This document shows, piece after piece, positions 23,369 through 35,070 of a stretch of DNA of 64,000 nucleotides; position 1 is the stretch's first letter, and each line of letters begins with the position of its first letter. This DNA is from Ampelocalamus luodianensis (Eukaryota; Streptophyta; Magnoliopsida; Poales; Poaceae): assembly GCA_036346255.1 (NCBI GenBank), contig CM070629.1, positions 48,978,916-49,042,915 on the forward strand. Reading direction: 5' to 3'. The notes beneath the pieces are model-generated. The model ran no database searches and was not told where the DNA came from. It saw only the letters and a list, made by a program, of their open reading frames with translations. The position numbers were made by a program, and so were the translations under genes.

Positions 23369-24395
23369 TGCATGGTGTGGAGACTGTCCACTAAACCAAT
23401 ATCGGAGTCTTTGCCAGAACATGATTGATCCAAATATTCTGGTGAGTAAAGCTTGAGACTCTGAACATTGCTTTTGTAAGAGCTCTAAGTCAAGATAATT
23501 TTATTCATGGTATAGCCTGCAAGATAAGCTGCCTGCTGTTCAGTTTATGGATGGGAGAGACACAATTAAATGGGGTTTGGATAGAACAGGGGTTTAGACT
23601 TCTAAATCTATTCATAATTTGCTTAAGTGTACTGGAGTAAAACATATGTTGTTCAAGTGTTTGTGGGAATGCAAGGTTCCATCAAAATTAAATTATTTGT
23701 GTGGTTTAGTCTAGGATTGCATCTTGTCAGGGCCTCAGGGGTTAACCTGAAAAGAAAATATTAGCAACCAGACAAGCATTGCAAATTTCTTGGTCAAGAG
23801 GAGATCAATGACCGTATTTTCTTTTAGTGTCCCATGGCCATGGCTCAAAGTATATAATGTTACAGTGAGGGATGCACTGGAGTGGAGGTCTAAACCTGGC
23901 TCTACTGATGAGCCTGTAACCTGTATCAACATGGATGTCAGGATCAGGAAAAGAAAGCTGAGTTTGCCATGTTTGGCTTTGCTGTGTTCTGTGAACTAGC
24001 ATAAATGATTTATCTTACCACAAGTTTCTTGATCCCATTCACGTAATATTCAAATGCACCTCATCACTACAGTTGTGGAAAATCCTACTGCAGGAGAAAG
24101 AAGCAAAGATGGAAGATGGCTGGATGAAGCCAACCAACTTCAAAGGTGCTGCCTGCAGCTGGCTGAAGGAAGAAGCTGATGGGAGCTGAAGATGACAAAT
24201 CGGAAGATGATGTTCTTCTCTAGTGCCCCTTATTTTTGTTTCTTTGTTTAGCTTGTTGGTACTGTTTTATCATACTTTCTCCTAGGATAGATTACAGAAT
24301 GAGTCCCCTTGTAGTACTGAATTCTCTGTAACAGAACTTTGGGTTTCAATAAGAGACCAGACTTGATCTTTGGTTCTACAAACTAGTAAAGGTAT
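23369..24395 (+). pseudogene. LINE ORF2 C-terminal region with zf-RVT domain and 3' end
   Basis: This continues the fragment at 21246-21375: WCGDCPLNQYRSLCQNMIDP, then DGRDTIKWGLDRTGV and LFKCLWECKVPSKL. The last two are the W-G-L-x-x-x-G-V and LW..K.P.K signatures of the reverse-transcriptase zinc-binding region (zf-RVT). Later pieces (VRDALEWRSKPGSTDE; VVENPTAGERSKDGRWLDEA) look like a LINE C terminus. Stops and frame changes show it is dead. The likely 3' end is near 24395 after GGTTTCAATAAGAGACC. It lies on the opposite strand to PIS, probably inside its 5'-UTR intron. Confidence 0.65.
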
Positions 24396-25100
24396 GCATT
24401 CATGGTGGGGTTGCAGACATATGAAAAGAGTTATGTGTTATCATGTCATGATCACGTCCTATTCCAGTGACACAAGAAGGACTTTCGTTGGGGCTGGAAT
24501 GACTGAAACAGACAGTCAAATTAACTCTTTTCCACACTAAAATCGAAATATGTGTGTACTCAGACCTAAATTAAATAAAATGGAAAAAAATGAAAAATTA
24601 ACTCCAGTTCATATACTCCCATATAACCCTCAAAAAACGTACTCCTACATTCGTCGAACATGGATACAAGGCGTGGTGCTGTTGGATTCTATTGCGAATC
24701 ATGCCCCTACGGAATACTAAATGTGGCTCGTCCTATATTGAATTGAAAGCCTAATCACAGGTTCCAAATCCAAACTCTAGAATATGAGCAATACTAGAGG
24801 TACAACAAGAGGCATACGCAACACCCAATGCTGGACTTTTTAGCTTTTGCACAAGTGTGGACTGGCCCTAGAGATTAGTAGTACCAAGAAATTGGCAGCT
24901 AATCTAAGCGTGGAGCTAATCTAAGATTATCCGATGATTAGGAAAAGATGAGACTGATCGAGGCTCCGAGTTCGAGAGCAGCCGGCAGATTCCACTCGGC
25001 GTTGCTTCCATCCGGCCGGCCGGCTCTCCTCGACGGGGACGACGCGAGAGGGCGGCAAGGAGAAGGGGACGGCCGCGCGGGAGAAGTGAAGGGCGCTAGG
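24396..25100. other. No feature recognised
   Basis: Plain intergenic or intronic sequence. If the candidate first exon at 25121 is real, this is part of the PIS 5'-UTR intron. Confidence 0.35.
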
Positions 25101-25120
25101 AGGCGAAGGGGACGCGTTAC

Positions 25121-25250
25121 CTCGGCCAGGGGGAGCCGCCGTCGCCGTTGCCGGGGTGCGCCGCCGTCGCCTCCGCCGGTATGTCTCTGGATTGGGAAGG
25201 AGGCGGTCGTTCGGGTCTACTCGGGACTCGGAGTAATTTGACAAAAAGAA
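25121..25250 (-). other. Candidate non-coding first exon of PIS
   Basis: A GC-rich block on the minus strand ends in a good donor, GGCCGAG|GTAACG, at 25121/25120. Composition fits a grass 5'-UTR exon at a CpG-rich promoter, and the nearest downstream acceptor with PIS coding sequence is at 20519. Only composition and splice-site fit support it; a separate unrelated gene start is equally possible. Confidence 0.3.
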
Positions 25251-25600
25251 TTATCGGAAACAGTTTAATTCCAAAGAAAATGTGCGAAAACTGCAGCGCT
25301 CCAAACAGAGTCACAAGACTACGTGTGAAAACGGATCTAATATGGCCGGATACGAATATGAATAATATCAAATACAAATATAAAGTGGACATGAATAAAA
25401 AAAATGGTCACGAATATTTTTTAAACATGAAAACCCTTTAGATTGTACGTCAAAAATTAACGAAAATATATAAATAGTTTATTTGATACAAATATTCATG
25501 AATTGCTCATATTTTCAGCAATCACATGTAACATTAGCACTTGCAAACTGCATTAATTAGTTCATCGTAAACACAACACTTAGTTTATCACATTTAGCTT

Positions 25601-26421
25601 GGGAAAATGTTCGTTTGACCCCCTGAAGTATCGCTGTCCGGCCACTTAACCTCCTAACATAAAAAATCGATCCTTTGACACACTCACGTTGCAAAACTAG
25701 TGCACTTAACCACCTAAGGTGGTTTCAAAGACGGTTTTAGCACCGTGGCGAGTGACATGGTGCTGAGGTGTCGCTAAAGTGACGTAGCCGCTGAGGTGTC
25801 TTCTTCCTCAATCTCTCTTCTTCCTCGATCTCTCTCGCTCCTTCCCCTCCCTTTCTCGCACAGGGCCACTGCAGCCTGAGCCGACGCCCTCCTAGCTAGA
25901 GCATGCCACGACGAACGCCGTGACATCAAAGCCGCAACTCCTCGCACCGTGATGACCACCGTTGTACCCTCTGTCATCGCCTCACCTGTAGCTGGCACCT
26001 CCTGCTTCAAGCTGTGCCCACACGCCGTGATCCCAGCCATCCCGCGTCGCAGCTCCTCCTCGCACCAGGCATCGCCCTCCAGTGGCTATTTCCGCCGCCG
26101 CCGACTCCGTACTCCTCTCCAACACCGGCAAACCGTCGCCACTCGCTTCGGACCGCGCCCAAAAACCATGTAAATTCGAGCTCCACACTACCTCATCTTT
26201 CAAATCACATCTTCCTCTAGCTCCTCCATGTAACATGGATAAAAAACCTTCACTGTCCCGTGACAATCTTCGCCGACGTTGAGCCAGACATGCTCGCTCG
26301 TGGTTGTACCACCACCCCTCATGCCGTCATGCCACTACATGGCACCGCGAGCCAAAACATGACCACCCACACACTTCTCGTGACCCACTGAAGCTACCAC
26401 TACACTCGCCTCCACCGAAGT
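25601..26421. mobile_element. MULE-like terminal segment, truncated
   Basis: It begins GGGAAAATGTTCGTTTGACC and continues through the CCTGAAGTATCGCTGTCCGG...ACTTAACC style typical of long-TIR MULEs whose ends read like paired 'GACCCCCT / CACTTAACC' words. The opposite TIR was not found, probably because the gypsy LTR at 26422 inserted within it and its far side is lost. The interior (25780-26400) is GC-rich without a recognised domain. Confidence 0.4.
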
Positions 26422-29400
26422 TGTAACAGTCCAATTTTTAAATTTTAGTAGAAATTAAAATTTATGTATTTTTGTGGAATTTTCTGAAATTTTTAAAAGC
26501 TTTTTATAATTATTTTAAAGTCAAAACAAATTTATTTGCAAAATTAAAAGCCAACACTAAGTAGGAAATAATTTTATAAAGTCCAAAATAAATAAGGGAA
26601 TTTCTGTGAATTTTTTCATAATTTTTGGAATTATTTTGCTATTTTCTAAAGCTTATTTGAATTATCAGGATTTAAACAAATAGAAAATCAAAAGAAAATA
26701 AAAATCTGTTTTTGGGCCGAAACCCAAAGGCCTCGGCCCAAACCCTCCCCACGCACGGCCCGCACCGGCCCACGCCGCCGCAGCCCTCCTTCTCTCCACC
26801 GTTGGATCAAAATCCAACTACCGCCCGCACCTCTCTCTCTCTCTCTCTCTCCGCTGCTCGTAACCTCGGCCGTTGGATTAAAATCCAACAAACCGCACGC
26901 ACCCGTTCCCTTCCACGTCACCACGCGAGATCTCGGCCGCCGGATCAGCATCCAACGGCTCCGCGTCATCTTCTCCCCCCACCTTCTTCTCCGCACGACC
27001 GCGCCGCAACCGCCATGGACGTGCTCGCGCCAAGCTTTGAAAACGGGTGTCTCCAACTGCCCCGACGTCCCCGCGTCATCGCCCACGACCCGCGCTCGTT
27101 GCCGCACATGATCCCCAGCCTTTCCCCCTCTTTCTCCGCACGCATGCCACGATCTCGCAAACCACCACCGCCACTCCCGGCCTCCCCTCGCCCTATAAAA
27201 GGGACCCCTGGGTTTGCAATACTCCCCGTATTCCAGAACCACCATCCACTGCTCCTCTAAAGCTCCAGCACCGCCGCAATCGTGAAGTTAGGGTTTTTCA
27301 CCGCCGCGGCAAAACTTCGAGTTGCGCCACCATCTCTGTCGCCTCGTCGTTGTGGAGTACACCGCCGGCATCCTCGACGCCTAGGCTACCTGGAGCACAC
27401 ATCCACATCGCCGGAGCCTTCCCCGAGCCCCTTCCCGACAACACCCAAAGCTCCTCCGCCGCTTCGAACTTGTCGCCGGCCACTACAGTCACCCGCGACC
27501 ACCCAAAGGTATACCAATAGATTCGCAATAGTCGTAGCTACACGCCCACACCCCTCCTCGTCGGTAACACGTCGCCGTTCGCCGTTGTCGGGCGAACCCG
27601 AGCCCTATCACCGGCAAACCACCGTTGCATCACCACCTCAGCGCCGCGTCACCTCCCTTGTTCGTGTGGCACCCGCGTGTCGCCTATGTGGCGCCGCGAT
27701 CGCCGCCACGCGCGCGCATGCGTGCGCGATCCGCCAACCCGAACCAAAGCCCATAAACCCAGTCCACGGTGGATCGTGTCTACGACACGTGGGTCCCACA
27801 CGTTAGAAAATGGTTTTATTTCTTTAAATTCCAAAAATCTCAGCGCTGACGTCATCGTTACGCAATAAAAGGCTTTTCCTTTAGAAAAATAAATCAAGAA
27901 AATCTAATAAAATTCAGAATTTAGTTTTTTAATAGATTTGAACTTCAAAAATTCATATCTTTTGCATCTGAACTCCAAATTGGGTGATTCAAGTTGTAAA
28001 ATTTGTATAAAATTATAATCTAGCTAAATAAACCAAAATATTTCAATTTGGAGTTAATTTGAGTTGTATTTTTGAATTTATTTGAATTTGAGTTGAATTT
28101 GTCGTATTTTCGCGTATAGACTTCAACGACTCCGGAGAGTTTGACCATCCCGAGGACCTAGATTTTCAGGACGTCAACGAAGGTAAGTTATACCATTGAT
28201 CATATTGAGCCCAGTACTTTAAATTTATTTTCAGTTTTTAAATTATTTAATGCATGCATATGTTTATACAATTATTTCAATACCCTGTTTTATACATAGT
28301 TATTCCAATGTTCATTGCATGGCCAATTTGATTATTGTACATGAATACCTTGTCACCATTAGACAGAATGAGTACAAAATAGTCATATTCTTAGCCATGC
28401 TTAGAACACACTTATGAATTTAGGAAGGTTTAGCCAAATCTTTTATAAACTTGATTTAAATTTGACGCTGTAGTATTATTTTACCATAGAAGGTTTATAA
28501 AGAGGGTTTTACTCTAAACAAAATCAAAAATGGGTTTGGACTTGGGCGAATTGGTTGAATGGTGGGTGCAGGTTTATGCACGGGTTTAATCTGGTTAAGA
28601 TTAAGGTCCAGGGTTTGTTGGATAGACGCCCGAGTCAATTGAGGATCGGTCTTTGAGCCGCTTTTTGCTATGTCTTACCGTACCACCACACGTCCTGTAT
28701 GGGTAGGATTTGACTAAATAATTTGTAATATTTTAGTGTATTTGTGCCAAGTTGATTGTGTGGGTGTCAGTTAGACATTTATTCCCACCTCGCGCAAGAG
28801 AGGGCTTCCAGAGGACGGTTAGTCCAAAGGGGTGAAACCTTAGCGGGCATAAGTACACTAGGACAGAACATTGTAAAGGCCTCATGATAATTGCTCAGTC
28901 GCACGCCTACGGAAGCGTGTATTGGGCGACATAATGAGCATGTCATCTCGTGTGGTTAAAGTTGTACAGACTCTGCAGAGTAGAAACTATTCGAATAGCC
29001 GCGTCCGCGGTCATGGATATGCTAGCAAGGCCACTTGAAGTTAGATTTGTTTTTGGTTTTCAAAATGTTTTAACCAGTGGTTTAAGGATGGTGAATCCTT
29101 GTGTAAAATTTGGGCGGTTAGCCATGTGATAGGAGGGTATCCTTCACCTGTTCATTGGAGGTTATCCATGCTAGAACTTTGACATTTTAAAATCTGATTT
29201 TAGTTATAATATGAAAATGGCCTTGGAAATTACTATGGATATTTAAATTGAAAATGTTGTTTATGCAAAATAAACCCTACCTTATTCACTTGTTTACCTT
29301 ATGCATGCATTTTCGTTCCATATTGGGTGTAGCTTGCGAGCACGGTAGTAGCGCTCACTCTTGCTGAATAACTTTTATTCAGGAGAAGACTTCTTCCCCG

Positions 29401-29665
29401 ACGGTGAGGACCATGACGATTAGGCCTTCGACTCCAGACGATTGCCTGTGGCGAATCGTGTGGCTCACTTATATTATTATGCTTCCGCAATGTTATTTGA
29501 TATTTGTTTATCAGACTCAGTTGTATTAAACATTTGATTACTTAATGTTATTTACGTTTCCGTGATATGATTGTGATATCAATTTTGTGAGACTGTGTAC
29601 ATTGGAAATCCTGGACCGGTGTATGCACACAGAGAATTCGGGATCCTTCGTTCCCGGGTTCGACA
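26422..29665 (+). mobile_element. 5' LTR of gypsy element 1
   Basis: It starts TGTAACAGTCCAATT and ends GGGTTCGACA; a primer-binding site follows after AAAG. Length is about 3.24 kb, large for an LTR but known for gypsy families of grasses. It contains TATAAAA at 27194, then a CTCTAAAGC leader, a GGTAAGTTATACC block (28181), and a perfect 12-bp palindrome CTATTCGAATAG (28987-28998). The 3' LTR is absent because the element is broken at 32840. Confidence 0.85.
27194..27200 (+). promoter_or_regulatory. TATA box of gypsy-1 LTR
   Basis: TATAAAA followed 30-50 bp later by a plausible transcription start region in the LTR. Confidence 0.55.
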
Positions 29666-29669
29666 AAAG

Positions 29670-29682
29670 TGGTATCAGAGCC
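29670..29682 (+). promoter_or_regulatory. Primer-binding site, initiator tRNA-Met
   Basis: TGGTATCAGAGCC, complementary to the 3' end of initiator methionine tRNA, lies four bases after the LTR end. This fixes the element's orientation as plus. Confidence 0.9.
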
Positions 29683-29834
29683 ATATCGACTGTAGGTCGT
29701 GGCCTTAGGTAGAAATGGCAAAACCATTAAGGAATATTTCCAAAAATTTAAAAGTATTTACCTGTCTTCCAGAGTCTTACTCATCCTTTCTCTATTAAAA
29801 GATTTCTAAACCCTTGTCCTTTCCAAATTTGTAG

Positions 29835-30419
29835 ATGGCCGAGAGACCCACCCGCATCTCCCACAGAATCTTTGCTGGAGAATGGGCCGACATATTGTGG
29901 AAAATGATGCAGCATTTGGACTTCAAGAAGAGACCCACGTATCAAGGCTATAAGTATATAGTGGGACAACAGGAACGCTGGAGGGTGGAGGTTATCCTCT
30001 ACTCTAATCTGGCACATGATACGATGTTCCACATCTTCGACGCTCCAATGCGTCGGGAGAACTTCTCTGACGGCATCCAGGACACAACAAGAGAGGCCGT
30101 TCGCAGACTCCGATATACCTATGACTATCGCCTCCAGGACACCAGGTTCCACTATTACCCAATGCACATCCCCACCCGACTGGGAAGTGCTTTTCGCTCA
30201 GTGGATAATGAGGATTCCCCAGAGGTTACCCATTAGGTAGAGCTAGCCAAGGCGATGGATTAGGCCTATGGCAACACCCTGGACGAGCTGTACCTAGTTC
30301 AGGGGAGATTGGAAGCCACAGAGGAGAAGCTGAAGGCAGCTAAAGCAGAACTGGCTCTCTACAAGGCGGGCCAAGCCAGTACCAGCAACTCTCCCGATTA
30401 CACCCCATCCACCCCATAG
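29835..30419 (+). pseudogene. ORF0-type accessory ORF upstream of gag, gypsy element 1
   Basis: The frame opens MAERPTRISHRIFAGEWADI and runs 133 codons to a stop at 30234. The same frame continues, with another stop near 30261, through a helical segment (TLDELYLVQGRLEATEEKLK) to TAG at 30417. The intact protein would be about 194 residues ending in a probable coiled coil. Some rice gypsy families (RIRE3/RIRE8 type, as I recall) carry such an ORF before gag; its function is unknown. It lies between the primer-binding site and gag on the same strand. Confidence 0.55.
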
Positions 30420-30632
30420 ATCCTTTTTCCCTTTAGTTTCGTTTGTTAGCTGCGAATTATGAGCTACTAACCCTTTGTGGTAGCCATAATCAAATGAATA
30501 AAATAAAGAACTACATTGAAAAAGAAAAATTTGTTCTTTGCCTTGTGTTTGTGTGCTTTTTGGGCTAATATAAATTTGTCCCCTTTAGTGCTATATTTTC
30601 TTCTTTTTTCTAAGTCTTTGGGAATTCAGCAG

Positions 30633-31740
30633 ATGGTGACCACCCGCACTGGAAGTGGCAGTACCCGAGGCCAGGGCAACGAGAACGCTGACTATCAAGA
30701 GCAACCTACCCAGCAGCCTCCCCCACCGCCAGCGGAAGGGCCCAACTGGCGACAAATGATGGCCAACCAGACTCATCTTATCGACTTGCTGGCCCAGTCG
30801 CTTAGCAATTCCCAGAATGTGCAGGCCACAGCAGCAGCCACCGCCGCGACTCATGCACCAACGCAACCTCCTCAAAGGGTGACGATGTCAGAATTCATGC
30901 GCATGCGTCCCCTAACCTTTTCCAGCAGCACTGAGCCAATGGATGCTGACGATTGGCTCCGCGCAATCGGAAAGAAACTAGACATCGCTCAATGTTCCGA
31001 CCGTGAGAGGGTCCTGTTCCCCTCTCACCAGCTTAATGGACCAGCTTTAGAGTGGTGGGACAACTATTTTATCTCCCACGCCAATGCTCAAGCCATCTCA
31101 TGGGATGAGTTTGTGAGAGCCTTTCGCCATGCTCACATCCCCGCTGGGATGATGACCCTAAAGAAGAAAGAGTTCCATGCGCTCCGTCAGGGCAGTCGCT
31201 CGGTGAGTGAATATCTACATCGATTCAACCAGCTGGCTCGCTACGCCCCAGCCGACGTAGCCCAAGATGAGGATCGACAGGAGAGGTTCCTGGAGGGACT
31301 AAACGATGAGATCTCTGTGTAGTTGATCTCCCAAACCTTCACCGACTTCCAGCAATTGGTGGACAAGGCGATCCGCCAGGAGGCCAAGCATCAGGAGATG
31401 GAGAATCGCAAGGGGAGGATGGCCGCTCAGAGGTTCAATGCAGGAGGCCTTCCCAAGCCTCGATTCACCCAGCCGTAGCCACCGCAGCGTGGGAAGTTCC
31501 AGTCCTCCATGTCCAGAGCCCTAGTGCCGAATCAGTGCCCCAACACCTCTAACTTCCGCAACACTTCATCTGTAGGGCAATATCAGCAGAAGAACTCCAC
31601 TCCCTCAGCCACAGGAGTGACCTGTTTCTATTGCAACGAAACAGGGCACTACGCCAATAGATGCCCAAAGAAGCAGCAGGCAGCGACATCTTCCAAGCCA
31701 GCACCAGCAGCCCCAGCCACCGGCGGCACTTCAAAGATGA
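30633..31740 (+). pseudogene. gag of gypsy element 1
   Basis: The capsid precursor starts MVTTRTGSGSTRGQG. The conserved retrotransposon gag region lies around 30930-31310 (DADDWLRAI, LNGPALEWWDNYF, RAFRHAHIPAG, YLHRFNQLARYAP). A CCHC zinc knuckle, CFYCNETGHYANRC, is at about 31623-31664. The frame is unbroken apart from two stops, TAG at 31320-31322 and TAG at 31476-31478, so it decayed only lightly. Protease continues in the same frame. Confidence 0.9.
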
Positions 31741-32840
31741 TGGTTCAGTTTACCAAGGGACGTGTGAACCACGTCATAACTGAAGAAGCCCAGGCAGCAC
31801 CATATGTCGTTCTTGGTATGTTCCTTGTCAACTCGATACCAACATCAGTTCTGTTTGATTCTAGAGCTTCACATTCTTTTGTATCAAATAAGTTTGTGGG
31901 TAAAAATGGGCTACCTATATCCTCCTTGACCAATCCTATGATAATCCATTCCCCGGGCTCGGAAATGAGAACTAGTTCTCTATGCCCGAACCTCACCCTT
32001 GAAATATCCGGAGTATCCTCCCTGGCAGACTTGATAAGTCTTGCATTCCCAAGGTTTGGATGTAATTCTTGGAATGGACTGGCTAGCCAAGAATTATGGA
32101 CAAATAGACTGTGCCAATAGGTCTATCATCCTCACCAATGAATAAGGAATTTCAGTTGAATTCAAGCCCAAGACTTGCACCAGAGGAAGTTCCATCCTCA
32201 CCAGCTTGAAGGAAGTAAAGCTTGAAGACATACCTGTGGTGCGAGAATACCCCGATGTCTTCCCTGATGATCTACCTGGCATGCCACCAGATAGGGACAT
32301 AATGTTCTTAATTGACTTAGTCCCCGGGACAGCCCCAATCTCGAAGCGACCCTACAGAATGCCGGCCAATGAGTTGGTAGAGCTAAAGAAGCAAATTGAG
32401 GAATTGCAGAACAAAGGATATATCCGACCCAGTTCATCACCTTGGGGAGCACGAGTGTTATTCGTCAAAAAGAAGGACAATAGTATGAGGATGTGTGTAG
32501 ATTACAGATCACTCAATGAGGTGACGATCAAGAACAAGTATCCGTTACCCAGGATCGATGATCTGTTTGATCAGCTGAAAGGAGCAAGTGTCTTCTCGAA
32601 GATTGATCTAAGATCTGGCTATCATCAACTGAAGATCAGACCTGAAGATATTCCAAAGACAGCTTTCACCGCTAGATATGGACTGTACGAGTTTACAGTG
32701 ATGTCTTTCGGTTTGACGAACGCCCCTGCTTATTTCATGAATATGATGAACAAAGTGTTCATGGAATTCTTGGATAAGTTTATGGTTGTTTTCATCGATG
32801 ACATTCTTATCTACTCAAAGGATGAAGAAGAACATGAGAC
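31740..32840 (+). pseudogene. protease and partial reverse transcriptase of gypsy element 1
   Basis: The aspartic protease active site reads DSRAS (31857-31865) where DSGAS is expected, a missense change at the catalytic loop. A frameshift near 32030 separates protease from RT. RT is well kept from VVREYPDVFPDDLPGMPP (about 32233) through the YVDD-box equivalent FIDD (32791-32802), but pol ends at DEEEHE and unrelated sequence begins near 32840. The rest of RT, RNase H, integrase and the 3' LTR are missing. The sequence type fits a chromovirus (Tekay/Del-like) clade, by memory of motif style. Confidence 0.88.
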
Positions 32841-33540
32841 TACACTGTTATAATGCTCATACGCATTGCCAAACTGTTATGTGCTAGGTGCCACACAAAG
32901 TGTTTAATGTTTGTTGGACATCTACATTGCCATTATGCCATACATACTTCCACTTTAAACTATCTTGTTCTGCATTAGTACTTGATGTTCCTACAATACC
33001 TTTATTGGAATCTCTCCTAATTTTCTCTATTCAAATCTTATAAGCAGATTTCATCGAGAAGATCCTTTTATTATCGCTAGTAGATAGAAGAAGTATAGAA
33101 CTAACGAGGCAGTCAAGCTAAAAGTCAAAAATGGATCTCATACATATAACAGTGGGCTGACGGTGGAACATAGATAGAAGCAAGACCCATCATAACACCC
33201 AACAACTAGTTGCGCTAAACTTGTGATCTGCTAAAGCCCAGTCCATCCTATACAAGCATGCAATGATGCCAAAAAATATTTAGAATTTGGTGAGGAGCTT
33301 AACATGCATGCATATATATCTAAAAGATCCATCCCTCTAAGTCTCTTTGTATGGTTTTTGTGGATTATGTTTGTTTTTGGCGATTCCAACTTCAATGAGT
33401 CCAAGTAATACCACACTTATTTTCTGTAAAGGAACAAAAGAAAATTTAGCTTAGCTAGATTCTTACTTTAGTACTGACTTTGTAATTTTTTGTTTGTATT
33501 GTTGGATATAGATGGATAAAGTTGTACATGTTTTTATTGG
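32841..33540. other. Unassigned sequence after broken gypsy element
   Basis: No domain or element end was recognised. The break in RT suggests a deletion or another insertion at 32840. The bases here (CACTGTTATAATGCTCATAC) do not match a known transposon terminus with confidence. Confidence 0.35.
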
Positions 33541-33544
33541 TAGC

Positions 33545-34228
33545 CGGTTAGCCAAACGTGGAATGTTGCTGACTTTGTTGGCATGGAAGTGACTGTGCTT
33601 GTATTTCGAGAATCACCAGACTTTCGAACTCTTCTGACGAGGATTAAGTCGACCTTTGGATGGATGAGCCTAGGGTCGTTGTTGGAATGGAGGGGCGGCA
33701 CGATGCTGGGCTGGGTTCAAAGGTGCATGCCTTATTGATGTCAATCTTGTACAGCGATGATTGGGACACATACAAAAATGTTGTGCTTGCATCTTAGGTC
33801 TGGTCGTTAGAGGTTATGGTGGAGAGGACAATCGTTGGCGAGGATATGTGAAAGAATATGGATATGGTGAACGGTACCATGGAGGAACTTGAATTCGTTG
33901 TGGAACTTTCGCAAGGCCCCCCAATGTTAATGACCCTGTGACTGATTTCAATGGCGCTATAATGAACAACGAGCATGACGAGGAGGTGTTCCGAGATGGA
34001 ATAGTCCGTGACGTTGAGTCCGACAAAGGTTGGAGCTCGACCAAAAATGAAGCATCTGCTCTGCTTTTCTCCTGTGAGGAAGGCCGGGTTCTTCAAAGTG
34101 TAATGTGTGAGATGCCGTCGGTGCATGCATTCGAGGATGTCAGAATGGTTGGTAACGCAGTCTATACAAATGGGTTGAAGAGCAGGGATGGCATTGTTAC
34201 AGAAGAAAATAAGAAATTTTTAGGGTGA
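33545..34228 (+). pseudogene. Decayed MuDR-type transposase N-terminal region
   Basis: Pieces in two or three frames read like the N-terminal part of grass MuDR-family proteins: FVGMEVTVLVFRESPDF and LLTRIKSTFGWM (33570-33660), VVVGMEGRHDAG..SKVHALLM (33675-33740), DDWDTYKNVVLAS (33760-33797) and EELEFVVELSQGPP (33880-33920). The acidic open frame 33938-34228 continues in the right place. Multiple frameshifts mean it cannot encode a protein. The catalytic DDE and SWIM parts are absent. Confidence 0.5.
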
Positions 34229-34649
34229 GGTCCAAATTATAGCACCCCATGTGAGTCTATGTGCACTTATTATATCCATTTTTGTACAAACAAGTTACCA
34301 ACATAAGCTATATTGTTCCATAAGAGGTGGATATGAACTAGCAATTGTACATTTGTACCCATAAAATATTAACTAGGGCTGCCCAACTTACACAACGTGC
34401 TTCCCTCAGACTTAGAGGTGGGTGTTGGGCTGGGCCATTCCGTGCTCGCCCGAGGCCCAGCCGGCACGGCACAACCCAAGCACGACCTAGGCATGCCACA
34501 TGGCGGGCCGGGCTAGCACGACATAGATGGTGGGCTGGGCCAGGCCAAGACGGCACGACGGGCGGCATAGCACAACCTGGTGTGGCGTGTCATGCTCAGG
34601 CTGGCTTGGCACGGCAAGCACGCCTAGCACGACCAACACATAAGCACTG

Positions 34650-35070
34650 GCAGCTGCCTCGCCCCCTGCTGCTCCACCTCACCTCCCACCGCTCTATGTC
34701 GCCTCCCGTCGCCCTACCGCTTCGCCTAGCCGTGCCTCCTTGCCTCCCGTCGCTTCGCCTCCCACTCCACCTCGTCTTCTCGCCTCATCGCTCCGCCGCG
34801 CCTCCTCACCTCCTGCAGCGCCTCCTCCTGCCATGCCTCCTCCACCTCGCCTCCTCCGCTCCACCCCACCACTCCACCTCGCCTCCTCCGCCTTGCCGCT
34901 CTACCACGCCTCCTCACCTCCCATCACTCCGCCTCCTCCGCTGAGCCTCCCGCCTCGGCTCCCACGCTAATCGGTCTCCTCTGTCGTGCCTCCTCGCCTC
35001 CTGCCGCTCCGCCTCACCTCCTCACCTCTCGTCGCGCCGCTCGGCCTCCCGTCTCCCGTCTCCCACCTCC
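34650..35070. repeat. Degenerate CGCCTCCT-rich repeat
   Basis: C/T-rich purine-poor tract with repeated CCTCCTCACCTCC / CGCTCCGCCTC words in the hAT 5' region. The long open frame 34345-34944 is a by-product of it. Confidence 0.7.

Noticed and set aside
26688..27260. Overlapping long frames on both strands
   Set aside because: Both lie upstream of the TATA box in the gypsy-1 LTR; the GC-rich content explains them.
29670..29682. Possible tRNA gene at TGGTATCAGAGCC sites
   Set aside because: Only the primer-binding complement of tRNA-Met is present; there is no cloverleaf. The same holds at 37893, 42333 and 53347.
34345..34944. 199-codon plus-strand open frame
   Set aside because: Produced by C/T-rich degenerate repeats in the hAT 5' region; no domain and repeated arginine/proline/leucine words.
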